Of a DNA stretch of 64,000 nt, positions 16,863 to 25,350 are shown one piece after another. The notes beneath the pieces were generated by a model that made no database searches, had not been told where the DNA came from, and saw only the letters and a program-made list of their open reading frames with translations. Positions within the stretch are counted from its first letter, which is position 1; every line of letters starts with the position of its first letter. The DNA is from DAIOEK01 sp963721445 (lineage in GTDB: Bacteria; Chloroflexota; Anaerolineae; Anaerolineales; Anaerolineaceae). The translations under genes were made by a program, and so were the position numbers. The DNA is taken from NCBI GenBank assembly GCA_963721445.1, contig CAVRIZ010000005.1, forward strand, positions 1,736,001 through 1,800,000, in the 5' to 3' direction.

Positions 16863-18430
16863 TTATTGGTTCGCGATTAACTGATACACAATCGCATACT
16901 CGTCCCGATATATCTCGGCCAAACCAGGATCCTGTGATGCCTTACTGATGAAGGCATCATGTTGTAAATCGGTAAGGATAAAGTCAGAACCAAATTCATT
17001 CCCAACTGCTTTCGCTATTTCCTTCACATTCCCTTTAGTAATACTCACCCAGCGGGAGTACAATGCCGGATTATAGATATGCATATAGGTGGGATCCAGT
17101 CCGATCAGGTAGGTATTATGGGTGTTGTAGAAGAAAAGGCGTGGAAAGTCATCCCAATCTGTTTGAAATACCATTGAACCGGCTGGAGAATTTCGCGCCA
17201 GCCAGGCGGATGCATTGGCATATGTCTGATAGGGCTTCGAGTTTTGTATGCTGGATCTGGCTGCCTGGAATGTTAATCCGATTCCCGGTATCAAAACCAG
17301 CGTCAACAGTGCGGCCGGTAGCCAGCGCCTCGTTCGTCTGGTCGATTCGACAATCCACTTTTCGAGAATTGGTGACCAGGCAAAGGCGGCAAAAATGAGA
17401 GAAAACGCTGGGAAATACTCAATAAAACGGCGGGATTGCAGCAACATCACACCGAAAATTGCCGGCAAGCATGAAACTGATCAGGGTTCGGAGATCGATC
17501 CGTTTTCCACTGAAGCCTAATGCCAAAGCACCACTGCAACATGCAACCAGTGATAAGGGGGAATTTTTCCAGTAACTGGGCGGTGTCGTAGGGATACCAT
17601 TCATTACCAACGCTGACGGACGTCGTCTCGAATAGTTTTGGCAATATATGTTGAACTGAGAATACGAGATTATGCGGAAAATAGGGATTGATCAGCATCC
17701 CCAGGACTGTACCAAGTCCGACATAATATAGCGGGCGCAAATTCAGGGTTCGATCGGAGATCCAGGAGCTCAGAGTATAGACCGCGGCTACGACCAGCAG
17801 GAGCGGAAAAGCATCGTATAACCAGACGTAAAAGAACGCCAGGACTGCCAGCGAAACGGTTTTTTTTCGTAACAGGAAATCTATTCCGAGCATTAAAACC
17901 GCCAGGGAAAGTGATTGCGCCCGAGTGATGCTCATCCGATAGATGAAGGCTTCCGACACAGCCAGCAACCCCAGCGCCCAGAGGATGGCATAAGGGGTGT
18001 GTTGATTCTTTAACAAATTCCATGTGCTCAAGAAAGCCAGGCTTGCAAAAAATACCGCAGCCAGTTTTGCGCCCGTTCGCAAATCACCAAATGTAAAAGG
18101 AATTAACCCGACATGAAACAGAAAATGATGATCGTAAAAATCACGGGCGTTGAGAATGGATAATGGCAGCCAGGTGAAATCTGGTTTTAATCCGTCCGTT
18201 CGCATAAGATAAGCCAGTTTAATATGGTAATACCCGTCATTATCCGGCAGGTCAGGCGTGGAAAACTGAACCAAAGTGAGAAATAACACAAATCCCACCC
18301 AAAGCAACAAGGGAAGTGATATGGTCTTCAATTTTTGGATAACAGAAGACCGATCCACATGGAACCTATGAGTGAAATGGGTCAATGAAATAGAGGAGGT
18401 TTGAGGATGGGTATTCAGTCTGTCTTCCAT
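16863..18430 (-). pseudogene. GT39-type glycosyltransferase, copy 2, two frameshifts
   Basis: The N-terminal part (18430 down to about 17568) encodes several membrane helices with NDGYYHIKLAYLMRTDG near the expected first-loop acidic site. Two single-base insertions then break the frame. Deleting one A of the sense GGAAAAATT (17564-17568) joins TAQLLE to NSPLSLVACC, and deleting one base of sense GCCGGC (17461-17466) joins SFMLA to AIFGVMLLQSRRF. The corrected product of about 520 residues ends in a soluble domain with FQTDWDDFPRLFFYN. I chose ATG 18430 because AAAGGAAAC lies just upstream. Two lesions of the same sign make sequencing error plausible, but decay is not excluded. Confidence 0.7.
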
Positions 18431-18450
18431 GGGATGTTTCCTTTTTTTGG

Positions 18451-18483
18451 GACTTGCAGGTCCATATAATGAACCTGCAAGTC
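18451..18483. other. Strong hairpin between the GT39 copy 2 and DUF5667 genes
   Basis: The 11-bp stem GACTTGCAGGT / ACCTGCAAGTC encloses an 11-base loop. It lies upstream of the GT39 start and downstream of the DUF5667 stop. On the minus strand it is followed by an A-run, not a T-run, so it is not a classical terminator there; on the plus strand TTTT follows. It may be an mRNA processing or stability element. Confidence 0.55.
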
Positions 18484-18524
18484 TTTTCACGGGAGTGTTA
18501 TCGTTTGTTTCTTATCTATTCCGG

Positions 18525-19403
18525 TTAGTCATCGCTCCCACCGCCACCGTTGCTATTACTACCGCTCTTTCCGCTTTTACCACTGCTGTCCTTGCCAGAG
18601 CCGCCATTGTCATCGGCATTGGTGTTTGAAGATGTATTTGAGTTGCTGGAAGTGTCATTGCTGTTTGCGCTGTCATCGCCATTGAAGTTCAGGTTGCTGT
18701 TAGAGTTGTCGTCATTGGAGTTGGCGAGATCGTCGCTGTTATCATTGGTGTTGACATTCGAATTGTCGTCGAATGCTTCATTGCTGTTCATGTTGCTATT
18801 GTCATCGATCGCATCATTCCCATTGTCATCAACGGCATCATTGCTATTGTCTTCGATGGCTTCATTACCATTAAAATTGCTGTTGTCGTCAAAGGTTGGC
18901 ATTTCCAGACCACTGACTGTCTGTGAACTGTCCAGAGCCCGCGAGACCTCGGCCTTGACGCTATCGGGGGCGTTCGCTACCAATGTCACCAGGTGTTGGG
19001 TGTAACGGGCGAGCGCACTTGTGATTTCCAGGCTTAAGCTGGCTGCTCTCTTTGGGTCAACTTTTGAAAGAGATTCCAGCTCGAGAATGGCGCCATTGAT
19101 TTCAGACTCAAATGACAGGACTGCGAGATTGATTTCAGAAAAACGTCCTTCAGTGATCAGCTTGCCAATTTCCTCAAGCCGTTTCTCAGCGAAGGTCATC
19201 TTCATCTGTGCCCGATCGCCAGCATCCTGTGTCATTGACAAGCGGGTCCGTTCAATGGTTGTCTTGACGGGATAAAGTGCGTCCCCAGGGATGGATCGTT
19301 GCGCTGCCGCATTGGTGATTCCAATTCCACCGAATAAGAAGGCTGCCACCAATACCAACGCTACCAATGTTCGTACTCCGTATTGCTTTTTCTGTGTGTT
19401 CAT
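18525..19403 (-). CDS. DUF5667-like secreted protein with Asn/Asp-rich tail
   Basis: The 292-residue protein has a membrane or signal helix at about 11-33, ending ITNAAAQ. It is followed by a DUF5667-like region containing SIPGDALYPVKTTIERTRL and helical stretches to about residue 165. The rest is extremely low in complexity: tens of Asn, Asp, Ser and Gly residues with DDNSNxN repeats, and a Gly/Ser-rich terminus. Such tails are disordered, highly acidic and likely calcium-binding or adhesive. The start ATG has GGAGGATACAGAT upstream. DUF5667 proteins often accompany sigma factors, but none is nearby here. Function unknown. Confidence 0.85.
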   Translation of the reverse strand: MNTQKKQYGVRTLVALVLVAAFLFGGIGITNAAAQRSIPGDALYPVKTTIERTRLSMTQDAGDRAQMKMTFAEKRLEEIGKLITEGRFSEINLAVLSFESEINGAILELESLSKVDPKRAASLSLEITSALARYTQHLVTLVANAPDSVKAEVSRALDSSQTVSGLEMPTFDDNSNFNGNEAIEDNSNDAVDDNGNDAIDDNSNMNSNEAFDDNSNVNTNDNSDDLANSNDDNSNSNLNFNGDDSANSNDTSSNSNTSSNTNADDNGGSGKDSSGKSGKSGSNSNGGGGSDD

Positions 19404-19581
19404 ATCTGTATCCTCCAGGTTATTTGTTTAATAGTGATCCTGCATTCATCTTATCCAGCGGTGCTTGAGAATATAACTGCCAACCGTCGTAAGTATCATG
19501 AGACCTGAGACTCGAACGATTAAGACTTAAGTCTGATGGATAAGGCTCCATAGGTCGGATCTGACTATGAGACTGATTGGG

Positions 19582-19587
19582 TATAAT
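19582..19587 (+). promoter_or_regulatory. -10 element of the NarL-type two-component operon
   Basis: A perfect TATAAT lies only nine bases before the ATG at 19596. If this is the -10, transcription starts at or just before the start codon, giving a leaderless mRNA. A -35 match is weak. No Shine-Dalgarno is present before 19596, which fits. Confidence 0.5.
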
Positions 19588-19595
19588 TTGATTGG

Positions 19596-21101
19596 ATGAA
19601 TGATTCAATGGAGACTAAACGGGGATTGATCGCAAACGTACAAACCAGGATAGGTCGATGGGTTCGTAGCATAAAGCCAGATCTGATCCGATCAAGGCTG
19701 CAAAACCTCAGCCTTAGCCAACGGTTTACCCTGGCTGCGTTGATTGTTTTATTGGCCGGGATGATCGGAATTGGCGCCTGGGTGGAAGGGCAAATAATCA
19801 CCCGGGTGATCCATCGGACCGGGGCGACCACCGCATTGTACGTCGATAGTTTCGTCTCACCCAATCTGCAAGAACTCGGCGCTTCAGCCAGTCTGCTGCC
19901 TGAGCATGTCAATACAATCCGCACATTGCTTCAGGATACACCGATGGGTAAGCAGATCGTAGCAATCAAAGTGTGGAATACCCGGGGAAAACTCCTCTAT
20001 TCCACAGACCCATCCACGATTGGTAAAACCTATCCCATGCATGATGGAATGCTGCGCGCCAGGCTTGGAGAAGTAGTATCCAGTATTAGTAAACTGGATG
20101 AAGAAGAGAATAAAGCGCTGGGGGTTGCTCACGATCATCTTCTGGAGACGTACAGCCCGGTCTGGTTAAGTGGAACGGACAAGGTGATCGCAATCGCCGA
20201 GTTCTATCAGATCACCACCGACCTCGACCTGGAGATCAGCCGGATAAAAAGACAAACCTGGCTTGTTGTTGGTTTCGCCATTATCGCCATCTATCTTCTT
20301 CTGGCCGGATTCGTTCGGAATGCGAGTAGTACCATCACCAGACAACAAGGTGAACTTAATCAACGAGTCATCCAATTGACCGAATTACTCTCACAAAATG
20401 AAGAGCTTCATCAGCGTGTTAGGCGGGCGGCAGCCAGTGTGGCACAGCTCAATGAAGGATATTTAAAAAGGGTGGGCTCTGAATTGCACGACGGACCTGC
20501 CCAGGACCTGGGATTATCCCTACTCAAAGTGGATGCTTTGGCTGCTCGATTGGAAAAAGACACCGCGAATCCGGCTGGCAGAGAAATAGCCAGGGAGTTG
20601 ACAGAGATCGAAGGCTCCCTGCAGAATGCACTGAAAGAAATGCGTGGTATCGCTACCGGGTTGAGCCTTCCGCAACTCAAAGAATTGGATCTGTCTGAGA
20701 CTGTTATTCGGGCAGTACGCGCACATGAACGTCGAAGTGGTACGCAGGTCAAGCTTGAGTTGGAATCCATTCCCAGTCACGCAGCGTTACCAGTAAAGAT
20801 AACTGTCTTCCGCATCATTCAGGAAGCTTTGAACAATGCGCATCGACATGCGAATGGCGCGGGTCAGTTTGTTTCGGTCAAGGGTGCACAGAATAACTTG
20901 CACGTCGAGATCGCCGATACGGGACCAGGATTTGAAGTAGATAAGGCCAAAAAAACAGACGGTCGCCTTGGGCTGGGTGGAATGAGAGAAAGGGTTGAAA
21001 GTCTGGGTGGGCGATTTAATGTGGAAAGCCAGCCCGGACATGGAACAATAATTATTGCCAACATTCCACTGCAGGCTGATGGAGAATTAATGGATGACTG
21101 A
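19596..21101 (+). CDS. NarL-type sensor histidine kinase
   Basis: The 501-residue kinase has an N-terminal cytoplasmic part, a membrane helix (about 46-65), an extracytoplasmic sensor domain of about 150 residues, a second helix (about 225-243) and a coiled-coil linker. HisKA_3 follows, with SELHDGPAQDLGL containing the phosphorylated histidine, then the HATPase with NNAHRHAN, ADTGPGF and LGLGGMRERV. It senses an unknown extracellular signal and phosphorylates the response regulator encoded next, with which it overlaps by eight bases. The neighbouring glycosyltransferases and DUF5667 protein suggest surface-related regulation, an inference only. Confidence 0.93.
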   Translation: MNDSMETKRGLIANVQTRIGRWVRSIKPDLIRSRLQNLSLSQRFTLAALIVLLAGMIGIGAWVEGQIITRVIHRTGATTALYVDSFVSPNLQELGASASLLPEHVNTIRTLLQDTPMGKQIVAIKVWNTRGKLLYSTDPSTIGKTYPMHDGMLRARLGEVVSSISKLDEEENKALGVAHDHLLETYSPVWLSGTDKVIAIAEFYQITTDLDLEISRIKRQTWLVVGFAIIAIYLLLAGFVRNASSTITRQQGELNQRVIQLTELLSQNEELHQRVRRAAASVAQLNEGYLKRVGSELHDGPAQDLGLSLLKVDALAARLEKDTANPAGREIARELTEIEGSLQNALKEMRGIATGLSLPQLKELDLSETVIRAVRAHERRSGTQVKLELESIPSHAALPVKITVFRIIQEALNNAHRHANGAGQFVSVKGAQNNLHVEIADTGPGFEVDKAKKTDGRLGLGGMRERVESLGGRFNVESQPGHGTIIIANIPLQADGELMDD

Positions 21102-21777
21102 TACCCTTGAAGCGCCAAATAAAATCCGGATTGTCATTGTCGACGACCATGTAATGTTTCGGGATGGTTTGACTGCCATCCTGGGAGCCGAACCAGATAT
21201 TGAGGTCGTCGGTCAGGGCGGTTCGTCCGACGAAGCGGTCCGACTGGCTCGGGATTACCTGCCGGACATCATTCTGCTTGACATTGATATGCCTGGTGGA
21301 GGGCTGGAAGCTGCCACGGTGATCTCGACCGAATGTCCGGTAACGCAGATCGTGATGCTGACCGCTTCCGAAGAGGATGACCATCTGATCAAAGCGCTGA
21401 AGATCGGCACCCGGGCGTATATCCTTAAGGGGGTTGCTGCGCGTGAATTACTTCGCATCTTGCGCTCGGTCGCGGCTGGAGAAAGCTACGTCCCTCCTGC
21501 TCTGGCAGCCAGCCTGTTGTTGGAAATGCATGAGCCTGGCGTGAAAAGTCATACTGACGAGAGTACCCTGATGGATGAATTGACGATCCGCGAGCGAGAG
21601 ATCCTGGAAAACCTGGCGCAAGGGATGAGCAATAAAGAAATCGGGTCAAAATTGTTCCTGTCCGAGAAAACCGTAAAACATTACATCACAAATATTTTAC
21701 AGAAGCTGCAGGTACGAAACCGGGTGGAAGCCGCATTAATGGCACAAAAAAATTCAAACAATGACAAGACACAATGA
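21094..21777 (+). CDS. NarL/FixJ-family response regulator
   Basis: The 227-residue protein has a receiver domain with IVIVDDHVMFRDGL (acidic pair), the phosphoacceptor aspartate in ILLDIDMPG and the conserved lysine in AYILKGV. The C-terminal LuxR-type helix-turn-helix contains LTIREREILENLAQGMSNKE and LSEKTVKHYI. It overlaps the kinase gene by eight bases, so the two are translationally coupled and form a cognate pair. Target genes cannot be named. Confidence 0.95.
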   Translation: MTDTLEAPNKIRIVIVDDHVMFRDGLTAILGAEPDIEVVGQGGSSDEAVRLARDYLPDIILLDIDMPGGGLEAATVISTECPVTQIVMLTASEEDDHLIKALKIGTRAYILKGVAARELLRILRSVAAGESYVPPALAASLLLEMHEPGVKSHTDESTLMDELTIREREILENLAQGMSNKEIGSKLFLSEKTVKHYITNILQKLQVRNRVEAALMAQKNSNNDKTQ

Positions 21778-21806
21778 ACCGAGTTCGAATGGATATCCGG
21801 TAGGGG

Positions 21807-23401
21807 TTATTTCCTGCAATTGCATTGGTCTTGTGTAGATAGAACCGAACTTTCTCGTGGGATTTCCACAACAAATACTCCGTATTCATTTACAATCCGG
21901 TCAGCTCCGCTTCCTGCCCACTCGTCGGTGTTGCGATGTATCAGAATACTTAGATCCGGATTCTCACATCGATTGGCGCCGAATTGATAACGTCGAAGGG
22001 GGTGACCATCCCGGAATGGATTCCCCGAATTGATCTTCCCGATCGTTCGTAGAAAATCCTTCGGGTCAGGTTTATTTATATACAGGACATACATATACGC
22101 GGTGTTGATATTATCTGCAAAACAAACCGCCTTATCACTATTCTCTATGCTGCGGATCGCATCCAGAAGACCCCGGTTGAAATCATGGTCCACCTTAGCC
22201 TGGTACCATGGGGAGAAATAGATTGTACAAAACCAGACAAATCCGCCCAGGTAGAGTGCCACTCCGACCGGAATAGTAAATTTACTTTTCTGAGATGTCC
22301 AATCCCAAAAGAATGCCATAAAATAAGTTAGGGGGATATAGATCAATGTCATCCGGTTGAAGTTGGTGGTTTGTAAAATTCCAATGGACAGGCAAGCTGC
22401 CAACCAGGCAACCAGGAATAGCCATCCGTTAACTTTGAACAGCTTCTGCCGAATCATGAGCATGATTCCGATCAGCGAGATGAGCGGAGCCAGGGGATAC
22501 AGATATCCAAACGGAGGTATGGCGTTGCGATACCAGCCATCCGACTGAGTCCATAACAATTTCAGCATGATCCAGAGATTCGAAGCCAATTCAGCCAGAG
22601 CGTTCTGTTGAAAAATCGCCACCAGAGTCTGATATCTGGCTTCAATCGGCAGTCTGGGAATGGTCATTCTCCAAACCTGGATCGAATCCAGTTTGAAGGT
22701 ATTGACAAACACGTACAGCAGAATCGGCAGAGATACGACCAGGAAAGTGATCAATCCAAGCAGAAGTGTTTTTCGCGGTAGGGACTTAGTAATTATGCTG
22801 GCAATAAAAACAACGGCCAGGAAAAGGGGTAGGACCGAAAACGAGGTACTGTAGGTGTAGAGACATAAGCGAAAAGAAAGAACATGGAGACAGGGAAATA
22901 CCAGGGAGATTTCTCTGCATATAACAAAAGAAGAAAACCGATCGAGAAGAGAAATGGCACAAAATACGGCTCCAGGGCGTAACGAGACCCCATGATATTC
23001 CAGGGGCTGATCGCGATCAGAAACATCACGATCAAGCCGAATGAGGCACTTTTCAGTTTCCTACCGATCAGGAATGCGACGGGAATGATCAGAATTCCAG
23101 CCAATAGATTCGGCAGGCGGACGGACATTGGCGTCAGGCCAAATAACTTAACAAATGGCAGGGCTGCATAGGCATATAGTGCGGGGGATCCATCTCCCCA
23201 GGAGATAAATTGGACAGGATACGAAATACCTGTTCGATCATACCCATATTCAGATAGGTAATAGGAATCAATCCCATTATTTACCTCGTCCTGGTGCAGG
23301 TCCGTCGGGAATGCGCCGAAATGCCACAACCGGGGGAGGATTCCCAGGATTAGGATCAGGGTAAAAAGTAGAAGATGATTGGAACGGAGATTAAGTTTCA
23401 T
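21807..23401 (-). pseudogene. GT39-type glycosyltransferase, copy 3, one frameshift
   Basis: The N-terminal frame (from ATG 23401) has a membrane helix and LHQDEVNNGIDSYYL, the catalytic-loop acidic pair of GT39 enzymes, then four to five helices. It runs out of frame after FLFAYVST. The second half, from about 22850 to 21807, resumes STSFSVLPLFLAVVF and ends in a soluble domain. One base is missing at about 22851-22861, or two are extra. The corrected protein is about 530 residues. Acceptor and donor unknown. The stop lies 29 bases from the end of the convergent response regulator gene. Confidence 0.7.
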
Positions 23402-23746
23402 GGAATTATGTGAGCTGAATTTCAGGTAATTGTATCCCAATGCTCATACGAAGTCTATTTGTGAGGGAATCGACGGGTGGGATAAGGGAGATAACTCCCC
23501 GGCCGGGCTGAGGTTACATCCCCAGTGAAGGATATCAACAACCTTTTCATTTCTCGTACGTATAAGATAAGGACAGACTAACCGTTAAGTCTCTTGATAC
23601 TTTTATAAGGCGAAAGAAGGCTCGACAGTAAAAGATCTGGTGCTAAAAATCGTTTTGTCCCCGGTTGTCCGATAGTCCTCTTTTTGTTATTGGCTTTAAT
23701 GACTACGCAATAAAACACTCGACGAATTCATGGGAAAGAGATCACG
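23402..23746. other. Intergenic region between divergent genes
   Basis: About 345 bases separate the divergent GT39 copy 3 and MBL-fold genes. Nothing coding is visible and no repeat or RNA gene stands out. The region should hold both promoters. Confidence 0.4.
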
Positions 23747-24682
23747 ATGAAAAGAACAATTAGAATTTTCTCCATACTATTCGGCATCCTACTCATTTTA
23801 CTAACGGTGATGGGAATCCGGTTTGGAATTGCATCCTACCAGGTTTCTCGTGAAAGTATTGCTCTTGAAAGTCCCGTCCAATTCGAGCTTGGAACTACGA
23901 AATCAGTGACAATCCTTCCATTGTTTGAAGAGGCAGTTTCCGATCCTGATTTGCATAGCGAACATGGTGTATCCTATTTAATCCAAACCGACCAGCAAAC
24001 TGTGCTGATGGATGTTGGGAACAATATTGAGAACGCTTTCCCAAATCCATTGGACGAGAATATGGGTAAACTGGGTATTTCGGCTAAGGATATGGATTCA
24101 CTGGTAATCTCACACAATCATCCGGATCATGTAGGCGGGATGAAAGCCTGGCAATCCGGCACGTTTTCCGCTCCAGGGGGAAGAACCGACCTCTCTGATC
24201 TACCCATTTATGTCCCAATCGCCCTCACTTTTCCGGGATCGTTGCCTTTGATCGCTGACAAACCGATCAGAATTGGTGAAGGAATCGCTTCCATTGGCAG
24301 TCAATCCTTTGTTCAGCCATTCCCCATCTGGGTCGGGAATTTGGTGGGACAGGAGCAATCATTGGTGGTCAACGTGGAAGGAAAGGGATTAGTAGTGGTC
24401 ACCGGTTGTGGGCATCCGGGGGTGGAAAGGATCGTCGCACGCGCCGAAAGCCTGTTCGGCATACCGGTTGTCGGCGTAGTAGGTGGACTGCACTATATGG
24501 GCATGAATGCCGAACAAGTCCAGCCGCACTTGGATTTCATTCGCTCCATGAATCCGTCTCTTGTGGCGTTGTCCCCACATGATAGTGATCCAAGTACCCT
24601 TGATTTGTTCCGGTCTGCATTTCCGGATTCTTATCAAGATATCCAGGTTGGACGAGAGATACAATTCCCGGTATCAGAATAA
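23747..24682 (+). CDS. Membrane-anchored MBL-fold metallohydrolase
   Basis: The 311-residue protein starts with one hydrophobic helix (about 6-28), so it is anchored with its catalytic domain outside. The metallo-beta-lactamase zinc motif is intact as H123-N-H125-P-D127-H128 in ISHNHPDHVGG. Downstream, VTGCGHPGVERIV and GGLHYMG supply the remaining ligands and match the MptF/MJ0937-like subgroup (annotated as dihydropterin-phosphate synthase-like). The true substrate is unknown. The start ATG has GGGAAAGAGATCACG upstream. A terminator follows at 24709-24738. Confidence 0.85.
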   Translation: MKRTIRIFSILFGILLILLTVMGIRFGIASYQVSRESIALESPVQFELGTTKSVTILPLFEEAVSDPDLHSEHGVSYLIQTDQQTVLMDVGNNIENAFPNPLDENMGKLGISAKDMDSLVISHNHPDHVGGMKAWQSGTFSAPGGRTDLSDLPIYVPIALTFPGSLPLIADKPIRIGEGIASIGSQSFVQPFPIWVGNLVGQEQSLVVNVEGKGLVVVTGCGHPGVERIVARAESLFGIPVVGVVGGLHYMGMNAEQVQPHLDFIRSMNPSLVALSPHDSDPSTLDLFRSAFPDSYQDIQVGREIQFPVSE

Positions 24683-24708
24683 GTTCTCCAGATCAGTTTC
24701 TTATATAT

Positions 24709-24738
24709 ATGACCCGGTTTATTCTTGGGTCATTTTTT
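24709..24738 (+). terminator. Rho-independent terminator of the MBL-fold gene
   Basis: The stem ATGACCC / GGGTCAT with an 11-base loop is followed directly by TTTTT on the plus strand, 26 bases past the stop. Confidence 0.8.
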
Positions 24739-24798
24739 CATTTGATCGTAAAAACGTATTCGCCATTAAGGTACTGAGGATTCGAACCCACAAATGAA

Positions 24799-24817
24799 AA
24801 ACCGCCATTCGGCGGTT
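24799..24817 (-). terminator. Terminator-like hairpin in partial repeat unit
   Basis: AACCGCC, a four-base loop, then GGCGGTT; read leftward it is followed by a T-run (the plus-strand A-run at 24797-24800). It belongs to the degenerate first unit of the tRNA-Ser 3' repeat array. Confidence 0.6.
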
Positions 24818-24827
24818 AATTTTTCTA

Positions 24828-25097
24828 GGCGGGGAGTGGCTGCTTGCGCTCCCGCAGGGAGTGAGGATTCGAACCAACGAAAGAAAAAACCTGCCATTCC
24901 GCAGGTTTAGATTTCAAGGCGGGGAGTGGCTGCTTGCGCTCCCGCAGGGAGTGAGGATTCGAACCAACGAAAGAAAAAACCTGCCATTCCGCAGGTTTAG
25001 ATTTCAAGGCGGGGAGTGGCTGCTTGCGCTCCCGCAGGGAGTGAGGATTCGAACCAACGAAAGAAAAAACCTGCCATTCCGCAGGTTTAGATTTCGA
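24828..25097 (-). repeat. Three 90-bp tandem repeats of a tRNA-Ser 3'-end plus terminator
   Basis: Units begin at 24828, 24918 and 25008, with a period of exactly 90. A fourth, divergent partial unit lies at about 24770-24827. Read on the minus strand each unit contains a TpsiC-like GGTTCGAATCCTC, a short GC-rich hairpin, an acceptor-like CACTCCCCGCC, then AACCTGC / GCAGGTT hairpin and a T-run. The acceptor part resembles the real tRNA-Ser(GCT) end (CACCCTCCCCGCC) that follows at once upstream. The three copies are nearly identical, so expansion is recent. Confidence 0.85.
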
Positions 25098-25099
25098 GG

Positions 25100-25188
25100 C
25101 GGGGAGGGTGGGATTCGAACCCACGGCTGAGTTTAACCCCAGCACTCACTTAGCAGGCGAGCCCAATCGGCCACTCTGGCACCTCCCC
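25100..25188 (-). tRNA. tRNA-Ser (anticodon GCT)
   Basis: The minus strand folds into a class II tRNA with a 7-bp acceptor GGGGAGG/CCTCCCC, anticodon loop CTGCTAA (GCT) in a stem CTCGC/GTGAG-like context, a long variable arm, and TpsiC arm GTGGGTTCGAATCCCAC. The discriminator is G, as in serine tRNAs. The 3' end is followed by CCT rather than CCA, so CCA is added after transcription. Confidence 0.93.
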
Positions 25189-25201
25189 GTATACGAAGTT
25201 G

Positions 25202-25289
25202 TGGCGGAGGAGGTGGGATTCGAACCCACGTTGGGTTGCCCCAAACCTGTTTTCAAGACAGGCGCCATCGGCCGCTCGGCCACCCCTCC
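25202..25289 (-). tRNA. tRNA-Ser (anticodon TGA)
   Basis: The minus strand folds as a class II tRNA. The acceptor is GGAGGGG/CTCCTCC (one G-T pair), anticodon stem-loop CCTGTCTTGAAAACAGG with anticodon TGA, a long variable arm, TpsiC arm GTGGGTTCGAATCCCAC, discriminator G and an encoded CCA (25202-25204). Together with the neighbour it makes a minus-strand tRNA-Ser pair 13 bases apart. Confidence 0.94.
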
Positions 25290-25350
25290 TCTTCACACTT
25301 GTCAGTGAGTTGAGAAATTTTACCACATCTAAGAACTCTTTACATAGATT

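Noticed and set aside
18525..18920. Plus-strand frame opposite the Asn/Asp-rich tail
   Set aside because: It is a leucine/serine-rich shadow of the low-complexity repeats.
24770..25097. CRISPR array
   Set aside because: Units are near identical for their whole 90 bases with no variable spacers, and no cas genes are present.
24825..25145. Repetitive open frames across the 90-bp units
   Set aside because: The repetitive protein follows from tandem tRNA-derived DNA that is non-coding; no ribosome binding site.
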